Below, in pieces: positions 58,796 to 64,000 of a DNA stretch of 64,000 bases. Position 1 is the first letter of the stretch; each line of letters starts with the position of its first letter. The notes under the pieces were generated by a model. That model was not told the DNA's origin, searched no databases, and was given only the letters and a program-made list of their open reading frames with translations. The position numbers and the translations under genes are program-made. Source of the stretch: an uncultured Spirochaetaceae bacterium (GTDB lineage: Bacteria > Spirochaetota > Spirochaetia > Treponematales > Treponemataceae); the NCBI GenBank assembly GCA_902792795.1, contig CADBBB010000002.1:1-64000 (forward strand), in the 5' to 3' direction.

Positions 58796-61700
58796 ATGAC
58801 AAAGACCCTTTTGTTTTTCATCGCAATGTCAGCGCTTTTGCCGCTAGCGCTAATTTCATGCGACAATTCATCATCGCCGCCGGTCATTAATATTCCTATC
58901 ACGACTCCAGTTGCAGGAAACGCCAGCGATTGGGACGGCGACGGCCTTTCCAATTTGGACGAAATGAACGTTCATCACACAAACCCCTATGACGCGGATA
59001 CTGACGGCGACGGCTACAATGACTATGAAGAAGCCGTGACGCTAAAAAACGAAAACACGAATAAGTTCAACCCCTTGATTGCCGACACGCCCGAAGTTCA
59101 AATCGAAATAACCGCAACTCCGGCAATTACTCTGATCAAAACTATTTCAGAGGGACAAACGCAACAGGTGTCCGTTACGGAATCTACCGGCCAAACTAAA
59201 ACTTCATCCACATCAAATTCCCGGTCAAGAACCGCTTCGTGGGAGGGCGGCTTTACTGTCGGCGCGTCCTACACGCATAACTGGGGAGTAACAAACGGCT
59301 CCGCCACGGATAGTTTGACTATAAGCGGAAGCACGTCTTGGAAATGGGTTCGCGGAAACACTTCTACATTCTCAGCAACCGAATCGTTTGCGCTGGCCCA
59401 AAGCTACGCCAACACAAAGGCGGAATCGGCGACGCAAACCGTAAACTATACTGGCGGCGTCATTGGCGTTCCCGTAAAAATCAAGAACACCAGCAACATC
59501 GCTTATGTCGTGAAAAACATAACGCTTGAAGCCTATAAAATTTCCTACGACGGAAACAACGGACAGAACAGCTCGGCCGTGACAAACCTTTATCCTGGCT
59601 CGCAAGCAGCTGGAGCGGATCCAACTGCTGCCAACGCGACTATTCCAGCCGGCGGCGAGGCGGAAATAAAATTTACCTCAGGCCAATTGCCTGTCGGCGC
59701 GATTGAATCAATCATGAACGGGCTTGTTGGCTTTAGGGTTGAAGTTTCCACGCTGCTGATTTCTTCAGAGGACACAAAGGACTTTACAAAAATCAAAACC
59801 GCCGTTGACGCGAAGGACGCGCTTTTGACGGTTGACTATGGCCCGTGCTTTGCCAGTACAAAAATGCCGATTGCAAACACCCTTCCAGAGCCAAAAAGCT
59901 TTCAAGTCGCCACAAAGCGAACGCCCGACTCTATTGCCGGCGCGGCGCCCAAATCTTATGACAAATTGACGCTTACCCAAGCGCTCGCGGACTGCCTTCC
60001 AAATGTCGTCGAATATTTTGAAGACGATAGCGGCCATAAGATGATAAAAAAAATACACGGCGTCGAAGGAAAATTCACCAACGCTTCCGGCATGGAAGGC
60101 GACTGGTTTGTCGCGCATGTCTCTTATGAAAACAGCCTGGCGAAAGTCCAATACTATGGGCCAAGCGCCGCTGACAAGTATTACAACGCGGACCAAATTT
60201 ATGTCAGCGCCGGAGACGACATCAACATCATGTACAGCGTTGACAAAGACGGCGACGGCATTCCTCTTCGCCAGGAGGAAATTTTTGGCACCGACGACGA
60301 CAAGACCGACACCGACGACGACACTATCAGCGATTACGCTGAGCTTACCGGCTGGACGGTTGCTTCCAATGGAATCAAAACTTGCTCAAACCCCGCGCTC
60401 GCCGACACCGACGGAGACGGATTGCCTGACAACACTGACCCTTATCCGACTATTTCCAACATCCTTTCAAACGCCTATCTAGAAAGCGTCGCCGTAAGCT
60501 ACACGCCGTTCAGCAGGGCATCCTATGACAGGGGCAAGAACATCAACCTTGACATAAGCATGCTGGATTCGTCCGTAATGAGAAACAGCGAATGCGAGGT
60601 GCTTAACCTTGCGTCCATTGATCAGACCGCAACAAATCCCGACGGAACAAGCCAAATCGTCTACGCGCTAAAGGGCGGTGAAATCCCCAGCTCCGCCTTT
60701 GTCCTTAAGCCAAAAGTTCCTTACGGAATCGTCACATACAAATATTACCTCATAAACGGCTGGGCAGAAAAAGACAACAGCTACAACAGCGTCACGGGTG
60801 TAAAAACTTATGGAAACGCTACATACGCCGGTTTTACGGCAGATGAATACAACAATAAAACCCTCCTGTCGGAGTTCAGTTCTGACGGAGTTTTGAACTG
60901 TCAAACTCTTCCGATAGGAAAATTCAAGATTGCGCTTAAGGCCACATCTTCCGACGGCTCAAAGACTGTTTGGTACGTGATTCGCTTTGACGCTCCGCTT
61001 GAAGTTCCTAACAACGCAAGGGCAAAAGTCACCGGAAGAAACGGCGAAAATGCGGAAGTCGCGCTTTCATGGGCGGGCGTTACCGACAGCCGCGTCACAA
61101 AAGTTCTTGTAGTGCGCTCGCTTGCAAGCGCCGCAAACGTGTCTTTTGTTCCTGAACATGACGCGATTGTGTCGGCAGAGGAACGGTCGCCTCTAACTGA
61201 TGTGGAAACATCGCCTTTGTATTTGGTTTACGACAAGGATTCAACAACTTCTGCCATTGACCAAATCAAATGGGCAAGCGGCTGTTGGTATTATTTTTAC
61301 ACATACAATAAAACTGGCGACAATGAAATCACTGTAAGCTCTTTGGGAAGCCCGGTCAACGCCATCGCGGATTTGCCCGACTCATTCAATGTCACGGCTA
61401 AATTCAACATGCTTACAATTACTGACGACTTTGGCGACGGCGGCCACACATTCGAGCTTAAGTGGGAAATCTGGAAGCAGCAAGATGGCGGCGTTGAAGA
61501 GCTTGTAAACAACCACACGGAAAAGTGGGAAGGCGACTATGACAATGTAAGAAAGCCAAATTGGTATTCTCTTGCAAACGAAGAAAGCGAGGCGATATTT
61601 GCCAACATAGACAAGAACAGCAACCACTATCTTACGGTTCGCATTCGCTTGCGCGAAGTTGACGACGGCGGAAGCGACGACGACATAGACAACATCTATT

Positions 61701-61903
61701 TTGACTTGTTCTATAACGCTTCGACAAAGAAGCTGACATACGACAAAAGCAAACACAATTCTGGCGCCAATTCAAGAAACTCAATGACGCCCGCAGAGTT
61801 TGTCTTTGGCCAGGCAACGCCGACCCGCTTTTACTTTGACCCCGAGGATGGAGAAGAAAGCGTAAAGGGCTACTTTGACCTTACGCTTACTTGGGGAAAG
61901 TAA
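58796..61903 (+). CDS. Large surface lipoprotein with Ca-binding repeats and PA-like pore segment
   Basis: 1035 residues. Lipobox ALISC with Cys at about 23. Near the N-terminus are thrombospondin-type-3/Ca-binding repeats (DWDGDGLSNLDE, DTDGDGYNDYEE). Residues about 110-270 are Ser/Thr-rich alternating strands (SSTSNSRSRTASWEGG, SYTHNWGVTNGSATDSL, SWKWVRGNTSTFSA) followed by GVIGVPVKIKNTSNIAYVV, the pattern I know from domain 2 of anthrax protective antigen and clostridial binary toxin B. A second set of DxDxDG repeats occurs at about 490-560 (DKDGDGIPLRQEE, DTDGDGLPDNTDP). The last 400 residues look like beta-sandwich domains. No neighbour suggests an enzyme component. Confidence 0.8.
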   Translation: MTKTLLFFIAMSALLPLALISCDNSSSPPVINIPITTPVAGNASDWDGDGLSNLDEMNVHHTNPYDADTDGDGYNDYEEAVTLKNENTNKFNPLIADTPEVQIEITATPAITLIKTISEGQTQQVSVTESTGQTKTSSTSNSRSRTASWEGGFTVGASYTHNWGVTNGSATDSLTISGSTSWKWVRGNTSTFSATESFALAQSYANTKAESATQTVNYTGGVIGVPVKIKNTSNIAYVVKNITLEAYKISYDGNNGQNSSAVTNLYPGSQAAGADPTAANATIPAGGEAEIKFTSGQLPVGAIESIMNGLVGFRVEVSTLLISSEDTKDFTKIKTAVDAKDALLTVDYGPCFASTKMPIANTLPEPKSFQVATKRTPDSIAGAAPKSYDKLTLTQALADCLPNVVEYFEDDSGHKMIKKIHGVEGKFTNASGMEGDWFVAHVSYENSLAKVQYYGPSAADKYYNADQIYVSAGDDINIMYSVDKDGDGIPLRQEEIFGTDDDKTDTDDDTISDYAELTGWTVASNGIKTCSNPALADTDGDGLPDNTDPYPTISNILSNAYLESVAVSYTPFSRASYDRGKNINLDISMLDSSVMRNSECEVLNLASIDQTATNPDGTSQIVYALKGGEIPSSAFVLKPKVPYGIVTYKYYLINGWAEKDNSYNSVTGVKTYGNATYAGFTADEYNNKTLLSEFSSDGVLNCQTLPIGKFKIALKATSSDGSKTVWYVIRFDAPLEVPNNARAKVTGRNGENAEVALSWAGVTDSRVTKVLVVRSLASAANVSFVPEHDAIVSAEERSPLTDVETSPLYLVYDKDSTTSAIDQIKWASGCWYYFYTYNKTGDNEITVSSLGSPVNAIADLPDSFNVTAKFNMLTITDDFGDGGHTFELKWEIWKQQDGGVEELVNNHTEKWEGDYDNVRKPNWYSLANEESEAIFANIDKNSNHYLTVRIRLREVDDGGSDDDIDNIYFDLFYNASTKKLTYDKSKHNSGANSRNSMTPAEFVFGQATPTRFYFDPEDGEESVKGYFDLTLTWGK

Positions 61904-61972
61904 AAAAGCCTCCGCCCTTTTTGCCTTGCAAACGATTGGCTAGCCGCCCCATTTTAGGGCTTGCCAGCGCCT

Positions 61973-62008
61973 GCCGCCGCCGCCTTTTCGCGCGGCGGCA
62001 TTTTTTTT
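61973..62008 (+). terminator. Terminator after the large lipoprotein gene
   Basis: GCCGCCGC (61973-61980) pairs with GCGGCGGC (61992-61999), followed by A and eight T. Confidence 0.9.
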
Positions 62009-62028
62009 GCAAAAAATTTAAATTCCTC

Positions 62029-62057
62029 TTGACAGATTATATTTGACGCAATATAAT
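62029..62057 (+). promoter_or_regulatory. Consensus sigma-70 promoter
   Basis: TTGACA (62029-62034), 17 bases, TATAAT (62052-62057): perfect boxes and spacing, ahead of glutathione peroxidase. Confidence 0.92.
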
Positions 62058-62090
62058 ATCGTAAAAGCAAATGCGAAAAGGAGGCGATTT

Positions 62091-62633
62091 ATGGGCGTAT
62101 ACGATTATTCAGTTTTGGACGCAAAGGGAAACGAGGTTCAGCTTTCGGGCTGCAAGGGAAAGGTGATGATGATTGTGAACACAGCCACGGGCTGCGGCTT
62201 TACTCCCCAGTACAAGGACATCGAGGCCATGTACGAAAAGTTCCACGACAAGGGCTTTGAGGTCATCGACATTCCCTGCAACCAGTTCGCGGGGCAGACT
62301 CCCGGCACCGACGATGAAATCCACCAATTCTGCCAGCTAAAGTACAACACGCAGTTCCCGCAAATGAAAAAGTCCGACGTAAACGGCGAGAACCAGCTGG
62401 AGCTTTACAAATTCCTAAAATCGCAAAAAGCTTTTGAAGGCTTTGGAAAAGGCCCCGCCGCGCTTGCGATGAGCCTTATGCTTAAGAAAATCGACAAGGA
62501 CTACAAGAACAATCCCGACATCAAGTGGAACTTCACAAAGTTCATCGTTGACAGGGAAGGAAACGTCGTCGCGCGCTTTGAGCCTACAGCCAAAATGGCC
62601 GAGGTTGAAAAATGCGTTGAGAGCCTTTTGTAA
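62091..62633 (+). CDS. Glutathione peroxidase family protein (Cys type)
   Basis: 180 residues. Active-site Cys in NTATGCGFTPQY (Cys, not selenocysteine), then FEVIDIPCNQFAGQTPGTDDEI (Gln) and IKWNFTKFIVDREGN (Trp and Asn), so the Cys-Gln-Trp-Asn tetrad is whole. Probably thioredoxin-dependent peroxide reduction. AAGGAGGC precedes ATG 62091; the frame before is untranslated. Strong promoter. Its last 50 bases overlap the end of the convergent FMN-enzyme gene. Confidence 0.93.
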   Translation: MGVYDYSVLDAKGNEVQLSGCKGKVMMIVNTATGCGFTPQYKDIEAMYEKFHDKGFEVIDIPCNQFAGQTPGTDDEIHQFCQLKYNTQFPQMKKSDVNGENQLELYKFLKSQKAFEGFGKGPAALAMSLMLKKIDKDYKNNPDIKWNFTKFIVDREGNVVARFEPTAKMAEVEKCVESLL

Positions 62634-63492
62634 CGGATTCCAAAAAAGAACTAATTATCGGGCGGCCTAGCAAAATTTCCTCCCCACCTAACGCTAAAGC
62701 CGCCGCGATGTCTTCTTTTGAGCGCAGGCCTCCGTCTACCCAGACGGCGGCGGCGCTCTTTTTTATCCGCGCGATGTTGGCCAGCATGAATTCCGCCGTT
62801 GAGCCGATGTCGGTTTCAACGCGGCCGCCGTGGTTTGAGATGTAAGCGACTTCCGGCTTTAGCTCTTCTATTAAATCAAGGCTTTCTTGGGTAAAGACGC
62901 CCTTTACCACAAGCGGAAGCTTTGTCGCGCGGCGAAGTTCGTTCAACTGGGCGGCGGTCTTTTTTTCCAGGTGAACCTTGTTGCGCATCGTGACGATGTT
63001 GTAGGAATCAATGTCAACGCCTATGTATTCGGCCACGGGCATGGCCCATTCGGCGCGCTCCAAAAGTTTTTCTTGCGGGTAGGGCTTTAAAAAGACCGCC
63101 GCCTTTTTGGGCGTGGAAGCGGTTTTGTTCAAGGCTTGGACGGCCGCGATTCCGGCAAGCAGCTTGTTGTCGGGGCAGCCGTCGCCGACGCTAAGCTTTA
63201 GGCCAAGGCTGGCCGCAAATTCGTAGAAGGGCGCGTAAAAGGATTCCTCGTCGGGCCAGCCGACGTTTTCTTCCGCGCCCGTAATCGGGGCGAGCCTCAA
63301 TTTTTCGGCGCTAAAATTTGCGGCGGCTTCTTGCAGTTTTTCTTGCGGGATTGACGGAAGAATTTTTTTCCAGCCTTCAACATTCAGCCTAAAATTCCTT
63401 CCTTCAAAAACGCCGCCCATTCCCGGAAGCTCGCCCGAACAGGCGGCTCCGTCGCAAACAGCGCAAAGGCGGCATTTAAAGTTTGCGGACAA
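62584..63492 (-). CDS. FMN-dependent alpha-hydroxy-acid oxidizing protein
   Basis: 302 residues. TIM barrel of the lactate-oxidase/LLDH class: PLVVKGVFTQESLDLI (Lys), EVAYISNHGGR (His and Arg: SNHGG), WVDGGLRSKEDIAAALALGGEEILLGRP (FMN phosphate). Its N-terminus has four Cys (CRLCAVCDGAACSG), a feature of clostridial and spirochaete members, suggesting a metal or redox site. The start is TTG 63492 with GGAG eight bases upstream and two bases after the phosphofructokinase stop. Confidence 0.88.
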   Translation of the reverse strand: MSANFKCRLCAVCDGAACSGELPGMGGVFEGRNFRLNVEGWKKILPSIPQEKLQEAAANFSAEKLRLAPITGAEENVGWPDEESFYAPFYEFAASLGLKLSVGDGCPDNKLLAGIAAVQALNKTASTPKKAAVFLKPYPQEKLLERAEWAMPVAEYIGVDIDSYNIVTMRNKVHLEKKTAAQLNELRRATKLPLVVKGVFTQESLDLIEELKPEVAYISNHGGRVETDIGSTAEFMLANIARIKKSAAAVWVDGGLRSKEDIAAALALGGEEILLGRPIISSFLESVTKGSQRIFQPRPFWL

Positions 63493-63494
63493 TT

Positions 63495-64000
63495 TTAGTC
63501 TCCAAAAGAAGTTCCCAAGTGGCGCGCGGCCAAAAGCATCGGGTGGTCAAGGGGAACGTTCTTCACTTTGCCGGCAACGTCCTTTAACGGAACGCCGACA
63601 ATCTTTTGGTCTTGCAAGGCGACAAGCTTTCCGAATTCTCCGCGGGCCAAAAAGTCGGCGGCGGCGCAACCGTACTGGCTGGCCAAAACTCTGTCATAGG
63701 GAGAAGGCGTTCCGCCGCGCTGCAAGTAGCCCAAGACGGTCACGCGCGACTCAAGGCTTGTGCGCTCTCCCAATTCCTTCGCCACGCGGTAGGCGATTGA
63801 GTAAGGCATTTCGGCGCGGGCTTTTTTGAACGACTTTTTGTCAAGCTTGGCTTCGTCCTTGCTGAGCGCGCCTTCGGCCACGACGACGATGGAAAATTCC
63901 TTTCCGTCTTCTTTGCGGCGCATCACTTTTTCGGCCACGCTGTCGATGTCGTAGGGAATTTCCGGCAAAAGAATCACGTCTCCGCCGCCGGCGACTCCGG
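63495..64000 (-). CDS. 6-phosphofructokinase, C-terminal part (5' end outside window)
   Basis: The frame is open to the right edge (from GVAGGGDVILLPEIPYDI, where the usual form is AGADxxLIPEIPF). Then VVVAEGA, the RVTVLGYLQRGGTPSPYDR motif (effector/substrate region of PFK), and YGCAAADFLARG. Commits fructose 6-phosphate to glycolysis. Whether ATP or PPi is the donor cannot be told, because the N-terminal part is missing. It precedes the FMN enzyme in one transcript. Confidence 0.9.
   Translation of the reverse strand, partial: GVAGGGDVILLPEIPYDIDSVAEKVMRRKEDGKEFSIVVVAEGALSKDEAKLDKKSFKKARAEMPYSIAYRVAKELGERTSLESRVTVLGYLQRGGTPSPYDRVLASQYGCAAADFLARGEFGKLVALQDQKIVGVPLKDVAGKVKNVPLDHPMLLAARHLGTSFGD

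Noticed and set aside
1-64000. tRNA, rRNA, tmRNA or known riboswitch
   Set aside because: Reading the gaps I found no cloverleaf, rRNA or aptamer consensus; a covariance-model scan would be needed to be certain.

Overview
The window looks like chromosomal DNA of a host-associated Treponema-like spirochaete. This is inferred from the protein families and the lipoprotein style (MKK-type signal peptides with a lipobox ending in Cys), from GC-rich codon use, and from motifs such as a poly-G tract next to a promoter; no rRNA or other marker gene is present to prove it. Genes are dense on both strands. I see no tRNA, rRNA, CRISPR array, transposase or phage structural gene.

Layout. 1-5.2 kb: the 3' part of ftsK, a GH18 hydrolase with a tandem ABC ATPase, and a divergent LysR regulator. 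5.2-8.2 kb: a minus-strand operon of a zinc-ribbon/FGE-like protein, a polar amino-acid permease and ATPase, and a cytidylate-kinase-like protein; the matching type of binding protein lies alone at 15.2-16.0 kb. 8.3-10.7 kb: a STAS protein converging on a membrane SpoIIE-type phosphatase fused to an HATPase. 10.8-17.5 kb: an accessory stretch with a DUF4143-type ATPase behind three direct repeats, two tandem paralogous lipoproteins, an HTH regulator, a two-gene nucleotidyltransferase module with an operator-like inverted repeat, and small lipoproteins.

17.6-25.1 kb is a co-oriented lipid/polyene biosynthesis locus: two ketosynthases, two hot-dog dehydratases, a ketoreductase, an XRE regulator, a glycosyltransferase, an LpxL-like acyltransferase, a thioesterase and a LolA-like protein. 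The gene content matches the elongation, tailoring and lipid-handling half of aryl-polyene clusters, without carrier proteins, ligase or exporter in this window. It is followed by a complete ytfQ-ytfR-ytfT-yjfF type galactofuranose ABC transporter (25.2-29.9 kb) behind a perfect LacI-type palindrome.

30-45 kb: a small AraC-type regulator, a membrane GGDEF(degenerate)-EAL protein next to a G9 tract, argF with an internal deletion, proB, a 2-hydroxyacid dehydrogenase, a frameshifted MATE transporter, a DUF362 ferredoxin-type protein, an OLD-like AAA/TOPRIM protein with an ATP-grasp enzyme, an O-methyltransferase with an SGNH hydrolase, a LacI regulator, a TSCPD protein with a PARG-like macrodomain hydrolase, and small HTH/antitoxin genes. 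A roughly 250-base structured intergenic repeat occurs at 30.0 kb and, inverted, at 43.3 kb.

46.1-54.7 kb is an AT-rich defence island whose left edge cuts off a mazF gene after about 25 recognisable codons. It carries a type III-like Res, a RhuM protein, a HEPN/Abi-like protein, a Mod methyltransferase and an undescribed membrane/coiled-coil protein. 54.8-64 kb returns to host composition: thyX, hisB, hisG, a VanX-like dipeptidase, a flavoprotein, a very large lipoprotein with Ca-binding repeats and an anthrax-PA-like pore-forming segment, glutathione peroxidase, an FMN-dependent oxidase and the end of phosphofructokinase.

A theme across the window is promoters whose -10 box lies exactly six bases before the start codon with no Shine-Dalgarno sequence (at least nine genes), so leaderless transcripts appear to be normal here.
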